From NCBI GenBank assembly GCA_038380435.1, contig JAWZYU010000008.1, positions 77,762,020-77,826,019 of the forward strand: a stretch of DNA of 64,000 nucleotides, written 5' to 3'. The stretch is from Ryuthela nishihirai (taxonomy: Eukaryota; Arthropoda; Arachnida; Araneae; Heptathelidae). Both the position numbers and the translations under genes were made by a program. A model generated the notes under the pieces. The model saw only the letters and a program-made list of their open reading frames with translations, had not been told where the DNA came from and made no database searches. Below, piece after piece: positions 1 through 9,994 of the stretch (the first letter of the stretch is position 1; every line of letters starts with the position of its first letter).

Positions 1-280
1 TGAGATTTATCTCCGCAAAATTCCCCGCCCGATGGGCTTGGAAAGGCCACCGTCCGTCGGATGGGACATTAAGCCGTGGCCCCGTGTGTGGGAGAGCCAT
101 ACCCTGTGCACGTTAAAGAACACGCTGGATGGCCTTGACGGGAGGCTACCATCTGTCTCCCAACAGCTATTCCAGTGGGTCCCCTCCCCCAACCTTCTCT
201 GAGCCTTCGGGGTCCATTGACCTGGCCATTTAGCCCATGGTGTGCAAAAAAGTGCTGCTCAGAGGTAAAACAACCCAACA
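1..280 (+). mobile_element. SINE-1 copy 1 (cut by window edge)
   Basis: SINE-1 body and 3' tail. The tRNA-like head is outside the window, and about 25 bases after the GCCC motif are deleted. Ends in CAACCCAAC. Confidence 0.9.
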
Positions 281-1342
281 CACCCCAATCTCATTCTCTG
301 CCATTTTTCATTTCATTAGCCTTCATGTCAACCATTTTGTCCATAATTAATTTGTTCATTGCCATTTTTGCATTCCACTAGTCATTTGCTTTGAAACCAC
401 TCACCTATTTACGACTACAAGAAGCAATATACTACCGATTTCTGCTGTTGTAGCTCTTACCATTTAGGAACATTTTCTACCAGCTTTTTACTTGGGGGTA
501 GGATCAATTTTGGTGGCAAGAAAGGTTTTGTGGTCCTAACCCTAACATTGCTATAAATCATGATTAGAGGAAGCTGTATACTGAGTTTGGCGGTTTTACT
601 TCTTATTATTTAGTATATAGAAGTAGTTCCTACCACCTATTTTTTATTTTGATTTAATTTTTTTTTTCATTTTGGGGGATGCCGTATTGACGGGGTTTTT
701 GGTGGTTTGAATTATTACCTTCCTAAGTTGCTTTTAGACAAAGCAATATGTAGAGTTTAGATGTTCCAGAACTTACCATTTAGAAGCAGTTCCTACCACC
801 TTTTCAGGGGGTGGTCCTTTTTTTTCTTTGGGGGAATATTTTGGGAATCCTAACTCTAACATTGATCTAAGTTACGATTATAAGGAAACTGTATATTGAG
901 TTTGTCAGTTTTAGCTCTTACTATTTAGGAACAGTTCTTGATCAAACAGAGAAATAGAAAGAGAAATAAACAGTCGCTCTCAACTATATACTAAATTTTT
1001 ATCTTGCATTTTATTTATAAACGCGCTGATCTGTGTAATATTACCCAATTCAGTTTAACCTTTTCTCTGTCTTTGATGTTATTCACAGACATTGCAGGGA
1101 CTCGGTTAACTAGGGCAGAAATTAGGTAGCAGGGCTCTTTCTGCCTAGCAACATTAGCAGCCTACCACCAGCAGTAGATCCAGTTTCGGGTCTGAGTGAA
1201 GAAATGCAATATGTATGTTTGGTTAACCCTTCCAGTACCATACCGACCCAAAACGTCCGAGATTTTAAATGAACTAGTCCAATCCATGCTATTCCTATCG
1301 CTTCACTATCTCCTACCTGCAGTGTAGACAGTTTGGGGCCGG
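281..1342. repeat. AT-rich stretch with a diverged 318-bp tandem duplication
   Basis: Two unequal copies of about 318 bp begin at 422 and 741. Both contain AAGCAATAT, CTTACCATTTAG, TTCCTACCACC and CTGTATA-TGAGTTTG in the same order. No coding frame of interest. The rest is unremarkable. Confidence 0.6.
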
Positions 1343-1724
1343 TTGGGTTGGGTTACCTCTGAGCGGCACTTTTTTGCACACCATGGGCTAAATGGCCAGG
1401 TCACAGGGACCCCGAAGGCTCAGAGAAGGTTGGGGGAGGGGACCCACTGGAACAGCTGTTGGGAGACAGATGGTAGCCTCCCGTCAAGGCCATCCAGCGT
1501 GTTCTTTAGCATGCACAGGGTATGGCTCTCCCGCACACGGGGCCACGGCTTAACGTCCCATCCGACGGACGGCGGCCTTTCCAAGCCCATCGGTGTCCCC
1601 TACTGACCGTGGGAAGGGGGGTAATTTTGCGGAGATAAATCTCAACGCTGACCCAGCTGGGACTCGAACCTGGGAACTGCAGATTACGAGTCTGGCGCGC
1701 TACCGACTGAGCCACCCCCGCCCC
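1343..1724 (-). mobile_element. SINE-1 copy 2
   Basis: Complete length; tRNA-like head at the right end (1650-1724), CAACCC tail at the left. No clear target duplication. Confidence 0.92.
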
Positions 1725-2424
1725 AATAACGAGCCGGTATGGTAGAGAGAACTCCTCTTTACATGGCAACAAGGAACGATGTGGCACATAGTATCGTGTC
1801 CATGTCCCATTGGCTGAGATACTCCAACGCCCCCAACGAATACATCCTGTTACCAAATCTGATGGTTCCTTCCAAGGAAAGAACAGTTTTTTAACTGTTC
1901 TCTTCTTGGCATAACTTATCGCTTTGAACTAAGAGACAGTGCGTGACGACGACCAGACATTTCGCATGTCACGCATAATTGTCTGAGGTTTTATTTAGCC
2001 GTTTTGTTCTTCAATCTAGCGGTGGGACTGCTGAGGCTCTTTGCAGCCTACTGTTATCATAGTGAGTGACTGTACAGGGTGTACAGTATACGTGTACATA
2101 TAATAGTACACCTGTAGTTGTATTTATTGGCAACCTAGATAGCAGCGACACCCCGAGAAACTAGAGATAAGTACCCTTCTGCACACACTCTCACATACTG
2201 TCAGTTTAAAAAAGAACCCAGACCCGACAGGTCGAGAAGATACCTGTCTACATTTGGTGTCAGCAGAGGGATCTGTGTTGTAAGAATTGGGTACAAGATG
2301 GCGTCCCATTAAGGGGTAGTTTAACAAATGATGAGTGCTGGGAAGAGATTGAATCATAGTTGTGATAACTTCACATCGGGTGTAGTAAGAAATAGATTTT
2401 AGAGACAGTTTTCGTCTTGTCATT
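1725..2424. other. no gene seen
   Basis: Mixed-composition sequence left of the duplicated block. Short frames only, no recognised motif. Confidence 0.5.
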
Positions 2425-2436
2425 ATTCTGTGATTC

Positions 2437-2855
2437 GGGGCGGGGGTGGCTCGGTCGGTAGCGCGCCAGGCTCGTAATCTGTAGTTCCCAGGTTCGAGTC
2501 CCAGCTGGATCAGCGTTGAGATTTATCTCCGCAAAATTCGCCGCCTGCCCACGGTCAGTAGGGGACACCGATGGGCTTGGAAAGGCCGCCGTCCGTCGGA
2601 TGGGACGTTAAGCCGTGGCCACGTGTGCGGGAGAGCCATACCCTGTGCACGTTAAAGAACACGCTGGATGGCCTTGACGGGAGGCTACCATCTGTCTCCC
2701 AACAGCTATTCCAGTGGGTCCCCTCCCCCAACCTTCTCTGAGCCTTCGGGGTCCCCTCCCCCACCCTTCTCTGAGCCTTCGGGGTCCATGTGACCTGGTC
2801 ATTTAGCCCATTGTGTGCAAAAAAGTGCCGCTAAGAGGTAAAACAACCCAACCCA
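2437..2855 (+). mobile_element. SINE-1 copy 3, with 12-bp target duplication
   Basis: Full-length; ATTCTGTGATTC at 2425-2436 and 2856-2867. It holds a private internal duplication of about 43 bp (CTTCTCTGAGCCTTCGGGGTC twice, 2722-2788). It is the left partner in the unequal exchange that duplicated 2.3 kb to its right. Confidence 0.95.
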
Positions 2856-3444
2856 ATTCTGTGATTCAAGGGAAGGCGTAAAACGGTTCTAAAACGCACG
2901 TCACGAACTCTACTCCAGACAGATCGCCATAAAACATAAAGGCTATTGGGTCTGATTTGTCAGGAGATGTTGTCAGCGATTATTCTCCGACACACGAAAT
3001 AGCAGAGCAGTCCAATGATGCCAGGAAATAAAAAGCATAAGCTGCAAATGAGGCGTCTCCAGATAAAGACCGCAAAAGTGAGTGGTGTCGGATCTCAAGG
3101 ATCATCGTGTGATGGTTATGATTCGCCTGGGACCGATTCCCGTAGCAGCATGAAGAGCTGAAATATTAGATAATCCAATATTAGAAATATTGAATATTTC
3201 AGTTTTGCGCACTGCGCTGTAATCGCCCCCCAGAAACTCTTCACGATATTCCTTTTTATTTCAAGAGAATTACGAGCGTTTTCCCTAATCAGCGTGTGCC
3301 TTAGGGGCTAGGTAGTCCTCCCCATGTTTACAGAGAACCCTAATGAGCTTATAGCTTCATTGAGAGACGAGGAAGCTTACACTTACACTAAGCCCAAAGC
3401 ATATATTTTATATGATAATATAGAGGTAAAACAACCCAACCCAA

Positions 3445-4687
3445 CTGAACAGCGAAAACATTATGACCAGCGCGTCTTTATGCAAATCGAAGCAACTGCG
3501 TAAATGACGGCGCGTGTGAAGGCCATGAAACGGTATAAATAACGAATAATACTGAACTTTATTAATCAGTGTTGTTCTTCGTCTTCAGATGGGAAATGAG
3601 AGTGAAGTGACTCACTGAAGTGAGTTTGACCAAGTCCAAATTGTAATGGCCAGACGACTGGGTCAGAGCATTTCCGAGACGGCAAGGATTGTGGAGCGCT
3701 CATGGTCACCGGTGGTTAGTACTTTCAAAACGTGGTCCAAGGAGGAAAAAACCGCGAACCGCCAGCAAGGTGTGTGCCACGGTTCGTGGTATTTCATCAT
3801 GTTTCAATCGGTTCATGGTTTCTCATCGATGCTAGAGGTGAGCAAAGGCTATCCCGTATGGTACAAGCCAACAGAAGGCTGTTCTGTGGGGCAACGTGTT
3901 CATAATTCGAATGCTGATGACGGGAGTAATGTGTCACAACACACAGTACATCAAGATGATGAAAATGGGGTTGTATAACTGCAGGTCGTTCCGAGTGCCC
4001 TTGTTAACTTCGGTTCACCGTCGAAAGTGCCTAAATAGGCATGTGAGCATTAAAACTGGACCTTGAATGAGTGAAAGAAGGTCATCTGATCCGTAATTTT
4101 CCTTTCCTGTTGCACCATGTGGATATCCAGGAAGGTGTGCGTCATTTACGTAGGGGAGTGTTGGCACCAGGATGCACCGTGGGACGAAAACAAGTCGTTG
4201 CAAGTGTAATACTTGGGCAAAGTTCTGCTGGAAAACCCTGTCATTCATGTACATGAAAATATGATGTCTACCATCTACCTAAACATCATTGCAGACCAGG
4301 TACATTCTTTCATGGCAAAGGTATATTCCTCTAGTAGTGCCTTCTTTCAACAGGATAATGCGCCATGCACACTGCCCAGATTGTTCGAGAATGGTTCACG
4401 GAACACGAGGAAGACTTCCAGGTATTACCCTGGACTCCAAATTCCCCAGACATTAATCCAATCAAGCATCTGTGGTTTGTACTGGAACAGCATATCCGAT
4501 CTGAGGCGGCTCAACCGTACAACTTAAAAGAGTTAAAGGATCTGCTGGTAACGTGTTGGTACCGGATATCACAAGATACCTTTGGAAATCGTGTAGCATC
4601 CATGTCTCACTGGGTAAGAACTGTTTTGGTGGCACGTGGAGGATCAGCATCATATTAGGCAGGTAGTCATAATGTTTTGTTCTTCAG
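3445..4687 (+). mobile_element. dead Tc1-like transposon, left copy
   Basis: 1.24 kb, bounded by an imperfect inverted repeat (3445-3469 and 4664-4687, core AAAACATTATGAC). Pieces of a DDE transposase remain: a helix-turn-helix start (SISETARIVERSW, 3646 on), the second catalytic Asp in QQDNAP at about 4350, and a C-terminal part with WTPNSPDINPIKHLW (about 4430). The QDNAP and HTAQIVREW pieces lie in different frames, so a frameshift kills the protein. The right copy shares that frameshift, so death preceded duplication. No TA target duplication visible. Confidence 0.85.
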
Positions 4688-4743
4688 TTTAAGTCGCACC
4701 ATTACGTTTAATACCCATCGACAAATAAAGACACCTTAATACA

Positions 4744-5131
4744 GGGGGCGGGGGTGGCTCAGTCGGTAGCGCGCCAGGCTCGTAATCTGTAGTTCCCAGG
4801 TTCGAGTCCCAGCTGGGTCAGCGTTGAGATTTATCTCCGCAAAATTCCCCGCCCTGCCCACGGTCAGTAGGGGACACCGATGGGCTTGGAAAGGCCGCCG
4901 TCCGTCGGATGGGACGTTAAGCCGTGGCCCCGTGTGCGGGAGAGACATACCCTGTGCACGTTAAAGAACACGCTGGATGGCCTTGACGGGAGGCTACCAT
5001 CTGTCTCCCAACAGCTGTTCCAGTGGGTCCCCTCCCCCAACCTTCTCTGAGCCTTCGGGATCCATGTGACCTGGTCATTTAGCCCATTGTGTGCAAAAAA
5101 GTGCCGCTAAGAGGTAAAACAACCCAACCCA
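4744..5131 (+). mobile_element. SINE-1 copy 4 (recombinant junction)
   Basis: Full-length. Its right flank is the right flank of copy 3 (AATTCTGTGATTC), but its left flank is the Tc1 downstream sequence, so its flanks do not match. This is expected of a crossover product between two SINEs. Confidence 0.93.
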
Positions 5132-7004
5132 ATTCTGTGATTCAAGGGAAGGCGTAAAACGGTTCTAAAACGCACGTCACGAACTCTACTCCAGACAGAT
5201 CGCCATAAAACATAAAGGCTATTGGGTCTGATTTGTCAGGAGATGTTGTCAGCGATTATTCTCCGACACACGAAATAGCAGAGCAGTCCAATGATGCCAG
5301 GAAATAAAAAGCATAAGCTGCAAATGAGGCGTCTCCAGATAAAGACCGCAAAAGTGAGTGGTGTCGGATCTCAAGGATCATCGTGTGATGGTTATGATTC
5401 GCCTGGGACCGATTCCCGTACAGCATGAAGAGCTGAAATATTAGATAATCCAATATTAGAAATATTGAATATTTCAGTTTTGCGCACTGCGCTGTAATCG
5501 CCCCCCAGAAACTCTTCACGATATTCCTTTTTATTTCAAGAGAATTACGAGCGTTTTCCCTAATCAGCGTGTGCCTTAGGGGCTAGGTAGTCCTCCCCAT
5601 GTTTACAGAGAACCCTAATGAGCTTATAGCTTCATTGAGAGACGAGGAAGCTTACACTTACACTAAGCCCAAAGCATATATTTTATATGATAATATAGAG
5701 GTAAAACAACCCAACCCAACTGAACAGCGAAAACATTATGACCAGCGCGTCTTTATGCAAATCGAAGCAACTGCGTAAATGACGGCGCGTGTGAAGGCCA
5801 TGAAACGGTATAAATAACGAATAATACTGAACTTTATTAATCAGTGTTGTTCTTCGTCTTCAGATGGGAAAGGAGAGTGAAGTGACTCACTGAAGTGAGT
5901 TTGACCAAGTCCAAATTGTAATGGCCAGACTGGGTCAGAGCATTTCCTAGACGGCAAGGATTGTGGAGCGCTCATGGTCACCGGTGGTTAGTACTTTCAA
6001 AACGTGGTCCAAGGAGGAAAAAACCGCGAACCGCCAGCAAGGTGTGGGCCACGGTTCGTGGTTTTTCATCATGTTTCAATCGGTTCATGGTTTCTCATCG
6101 ATGCTAGACGTGAGCAAAGGCTATCCCGTATGGTACAAGCCAACAGAAGGCTGTTCTGTGGGACAACGTGTTCATAACTCGAATGCTGATGACGGGAGTA
6201 ATGTGTCACAACACACAGTACATCAAGATGATGAAAATGGAGTTGTATAACTGCAGGTCGTTCCGAGTGCCCTTGTTAACTTCGGTTCACCGTCGAAAGT
6301 GCCTAAATAGGCATGTGAGCATTAAAGCTGGACCTTGAATGAGTGAAAGAAAGTCATCTGATCCGTAATTTTCCTTTCCTGTTGCACCATGTGGATATCC
6401 AGGAATCATTTACGTAGGGGAGTGTTGGCACCAGGATGCACCGTGGGACGAAAACAAGTCGTTGCAAGTGTAATACTTGGGCAAAGTTCTGCTGGAAAAC
6501 CCTGTCATTCATGTACATGAAAATATGATGTCTACCATCTACCTAAACATCATTGCAGACCAGGTACATTCTTTCATGGCAAAGGTATATTCCTCTAGTA
6601 GTGCCTTCTTTCAACAGGATAATGCGCCATGCACACTGCCCAGATTGTTCGAGAATGGTTCACGGAACACGAGGAAGACTTCCAGGTATTACCCTGGACT
6701 CCAAATTCCCCAGACATTAATCCAATCAAGCATCTGTGGTTTGTACTGGAACAGCATATCCGATCTGAGGCGGCTCAACCGTACAACTTAAAAGAGTTAA
6801 AGGATCTGCTGGTAACGTGTTGGTACCGGATACCACAAGATACCTTTGGAAATCGTGTAGCATCCATGTCTCACTGGGTAAGAACTGTTTTGGTGGCACG
6901 TGGAGGATCAGCATCATATTAGGCAGGTAGTCATAATGTTTTGTTCTTCGTTTAAGTCGCACCATTACGTTTAATACCCATCGACAAATAAAGACACCTT
7001 AATA
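5132..7004. repeat. tandem segmental duplication, right unit
   Basis: Near-identical copy of 2856-4743, including the unrecognised 570 bp, SINE tail stub (5696-5719) and Tc1-like element. Confidence 0.88.
5720..6950 (+). mobile_element. dead Tc1-like transposon, right copy
   Basis: Sister of 3445-4687 with the same frameshift between the catalytic Asp piece (about 6615) and the SPDINPIKHLW piece (about 6710). It has additional small deletions near 5930 and 6405. Confidence 0.85.
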
Positions 7005-7280
7005 GGGGGCGGGGGTGGCTCAGTCGGTAGCGCGCCAGGCTCGTAATCTGTAGTTCCCAGGTTCGAGTCCCAGCTGGGTCAGCGTTGAGATTTATCTCCG
7101 CAAAATTCCCCGCCCTGCCCACGGTCAGTAGGGGACACCGATGGGCTTGGAAAGGCCGCCGTCCGTCGGATGGGACATACCCTGTGCACGTTAAAGAACA
7201 CGCTGGATGGCCTTGACGGGAGGCTACCATCTGTCTCCCAACAGCTGTTCCAGTGGGTCCCCTCCCCCAACCTTCTCTGA
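7005..7280 (+). mobile_element. SINE-1 copy 5 (internally deleted, 3' truncated)
   Basis: tRNA-like head intact. About 33 bases missing after GATGGGAC (7175), and broken at TTCTCTGA. Its left flank repeats that of copy 4, marking the right edge of the duplication. Confidence 0.9.
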
Positions 7281-7297
7281 TTTCTCTGATTTTATCC

Positions 7298-7474
7298 TGC
7301 TGTTGGGAGACAGATGGTAACCTCCCGTCAAGGCCATCCAGCGTGTTCTTTAACGTGCACAGGGTATGGCTCTCCCACACACGGGGCTACGCCTTAACGT
7401 CCCATCCGAAAGACGGCGGCCTTTCCAAGCCCATCGGTGTCCCCTACTGACCGTGGGCAGGGCGGGGAATTTTT
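7298..7474 (-). mobile_element. SINE-1 copy 6 (fragment, inverted to copy 5)
   Basis: Middle part of SINE-1 in opposite orientation, only 17 bases from copy 5, making an imperfect SINE palindrome. Neither head nor tail present. Confidence 0.88.
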
Positions 7475-8076
7475 CTGTAGGTAAATATTGCCAAGATGAA
7501 GTAGCCGGAAAAAAAAAAGTAGAAAAGCGAATCCAATTCTAATGCACGGTCGAAATGTGTATTGATTGGTGACTGTGCAAAGAAGGATTCATTTGTTCAA
7601 GACTGAAGTAACGTGAAATTCTTCTTGCATTTGGAAGGAAAGCCGAATACAGAAAAAAATCTGACGAAGTTAAATAATCGATTAATAGTTCAAATTAATA
7701 AATTGGTTTGGTAGTAATGGAAGAAGTCATCTCTCTGTGAAGTCTAAACAGTGAAGCAAGAAAGTAATGAGGCAGAAATGAAATAAAAGCAACTATGCAC
7801 AGGACAGCATCTTTATTGAACGTTTCACATTGGTTCGTTAATGAGTTCCGAACGGCGTAGTTACTACGCCGTCCGAACTCAGTAATACCGTCCGAACTCA
7901 TTATCATGTGTTTACGGAACAAAAACGTAATCCCAACTGCTTATAGGGTTTGGTGCTGCTGAGAAAGTCACCCTTCAGTTGTTTACAGTGGCTGCTCCCG
8001 GAATGTTATTTCTAATGCATATTTTAATTTTATATGACTCATTTATTGTATATGTTGTTTCAGCCAAAGTTGAATG
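7475..8076. other. no gene seen; small inverted repeat
   Basis: AT-rich. An 18-19 base inverted repeat lies at 7843-7861 / 7863-7880 (core ACGGCGTAGT), with a third partial copy just right of it. No recognised protein. Confidence 0.5.
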
Positions 8077-8084
8077 AAATAGAC

Positions 8085-8628
8085 CAGTGTCTCGCAAACT
8101 GTGTGCCGCGAGAGATTCCAAGTGTTCCGCGAGAGATTTTCAAATTGACACTAGATATTCCAAAGATTTTATTTTGACTTGACTTGTGTTATCAATTTGG
8201 TGTATTAAAATTTTTTTCTCTGTTACCTATCGACGTGCTTTAATAAAAATCTTTCAGATTTTATCAACTGGGATCTTGTAAGTATTTATCAAGCTTTTTC
8301 CAAATTTCGGTATTCATTTTTGATTATTTCAAGCCATAGAATGGACAAATATTTAAAACAAACACCGAGTTATGAATTAAAGAACAAGAGCAAATCTTCA
8401 AGTAAAACCCGGCTGATGACTTCAACAAAGCGCAAATATAATGAAGATTATATAGAGTATCTAAATTTTAAATAAAATGCATTTAACGAAACTTCAATTT
8501 TCCTCTTTTTACTAACCATCAAAAATTCTTTTTTAGGTGTGCCGCGGAAAAAAAAAATAGATTCAGTGTGCCGCGGAAAAAAAATTAGATTCAGTGTGCC
8601 GCAGAGTAAAAAAGTTTGCGAGACACTG
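8085..8628 (+). mobile_element. hAT-type MITE, copy 1 (544 bp)
   Basis: Terminal inverted repeat CAGTGTCTCGCAAACT with perfect 8-bp duplication AAATAGAC at 8077-8084 and 8629-8636. From 8341 a short frame reads MDKYLKQTPSYELKNKSKSS, then KRKYNEDYIEY, the kind of N-terminus seen in ZBED/SCAND-type hAT transposases. So it is a deletion derivative of an autonomous hAT. Longest copy of the family here. Confidence 0.9.
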
Positions 8629-8636
8629 AAATAGAC

Positions 8637-9080
8637 GAAGAGCAACAGCAAGAATGAAATAGAGATTCGAAGTTCGAAATTCCCTAGCAATAAATGGAAA
8701 GTTGAAGATTCGAAAAATGTGTCAATTGTTATAATGTAGCTTTTTAACGATTTTAGAGAAACAAAGTGAAACATATTTTCTTTTCTCCAGCCGGTTGTTT
8801 ATTGAGAGGAAATCATATCATATGTGGAATGTGAAATGCTTGAAAGTATCTTCAGATAGTAAATTCCCATAGGAGATACAAAATGTCATTATTTCTAAGA
8901 TTATTGCATATGAAGTTTGCTGCTAAACATTTCTCAAAACCTTCACATAATGTTCAATTGAAATTTTACCTGACATATGATCTGACAATTTTCTTACGCT
9001 GAAACCGCTTCAAAAAGGTTAAAAATCATGTAATCAGATTGAAGCAAAAATTGATCGTGTAGTAAATGAATAGGGTACAC
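8637..9080. other. no gene seen
   Basis: AT-rich spacer between two mobile elements; short frames only. Confidence 0.5.
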
Positions 9081-9741
9081 ATGTTACCGCTAAAGCTCGA
9101 AAGCCGTTAATGTTCACATTACCTAGCTAATCTGCAGATTAACTGATTTGCTCCGTTAACGTGCGGAATCAAGCGTTTTCCGCATTTTACCTAGGTAATG
9201 TGCACATTAACGGCTTCCGTATCGTTAAAGTTCAAAAGTTTGTTTCACTCATAGTGGTGAATCTCTTGAATATGAATCTTCGTGTCACGTGATTCACTCG
9301 TCCGCATTATAAAAAACGCCCCGGATGAGCTGAGGCCAAGTGAGAACGAATCGGTAAAGTGATTCATTCTTGATAACGAATCACTAAAATGATTCGTTCT
9401 CACTGGCCTGCTCATTTTGGGGGCGATTTTTATAATTCGGACGACTGATTCATGTTGACAGAGGGATGACCCTGGTTTCAACTCTACTCTCGGACACTAG
9501 ATAAATAACATTATGTTAATTTAAGCGTACAGAAACGTTCCTGTTGTTCCAGCAAAGATCTTATTTTCACTTTAACGAGTGCCTAGTAGGTAATGTGCAG
9601 ATTATCCAGGTAATTTACAGATTACCTAGGTAATTTGAGAAATGAAACAATTTTCCGCACGTTAACGGATCACCCTAGTTAATCTGCACAATACCTAGAT
9701 AATCTGTAGAATAACTGATTTCTGCACTTTAGCGGTAACAT
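9081..9741. mobile_element. foldback element, 661 bp
   Basis: Ends ATGTTACCGCTAAAG (9081-9095) and its reverse complement (9727-9741). Inside, 62-base imperfect arms at 9291-9352 and 9391-9451 face each other. Short motifs ACCTAGGTAAT and GTTAACG recur on both sides. Non-coding. No clear target duplication. Confidence 0.75.
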
Positions 9742-9813
9742 ACATATAAGAAATTGTATATTTAGAAAATTCATAGTTTTCGTATGAAGTAGTCCCTTGA
9801 TTTAAATGATTTG

Positions 9814-9819
9814 TTTATT
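9814..9819 (-). promoter_or_regulatory. polyadenylation signal of the CUB gene
   Basis: Minus-strand AATAAA about 90 bases past the stop codon at 9910, the only canonical signal close to it. The 3' UTR would be short. Confidence 0.55.
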
Positions 9820-9909
9820 ACTTAAAATTCTACACAAACAGTAGACGAGAACAGGATGAACATTTCGTTGTGAAAGTTTCGTTTCTGTTTCCAATGGTAA
9901 AATTTTTTC

Positions 9910-9994
9910 TCATTGTCCATACAGAGAAGATTCGTCGGGGTCCGATTTTTCCTTCCACCAGCTGTAGGTGAAACCCCCGTGGGCTGCTGAATTC
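9910..9994 (-). CDS. exon H: short cytoplasmic tail and stop
   Basis: 85 nt. Acceptor ATTATTTTCCAG. The first G completes ATG from exon G, then 27 codons including FTYSWWKEKSDPDE and SSLYGQ, then TGA at 9912-9910. A longer open frame across the same DNA (9822-10100) ignores the splice site and runs into the intron, so I rejected it. The tail has two Tyr and acidic/Ser residues but no enzyme domain. Confidence 0.7.

Larger units (their letters stand above)
2856..5131. repeat. tandem segmental duplication, left unit (about 2.3 kb)
   Basis: Contains 570 bp of unrecognised sequence, a stub of SINE-1 tail (3423-3444), a Tc1-like transposon (3445-4687) and SINE-1 copy 4. The same order recurs at 5132-7280 with only scattered single-base changes and small indels (for example one AGC missing near 5420, and 10-20 bases missing near 6405). 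No functional gene seen. Confidence 0.88.

Noticed and set aside
4744..4830. tRNA-Thr (CGT) gene calls at the heads of SINE-1 copies
   Set aside because: The heads have A and B boxes and a CGT anticodon position, but they run straight into the SINE body, pair poorly in the acceptor stem and sit inside target duplications. They are SINE promoters, not tRNA genes.
8448..8774. 108-codon minus-strand frame
   Set aside because: It crosses the end of a hAT MITE into flanking DNA, so it cannot be an old conserved gene.
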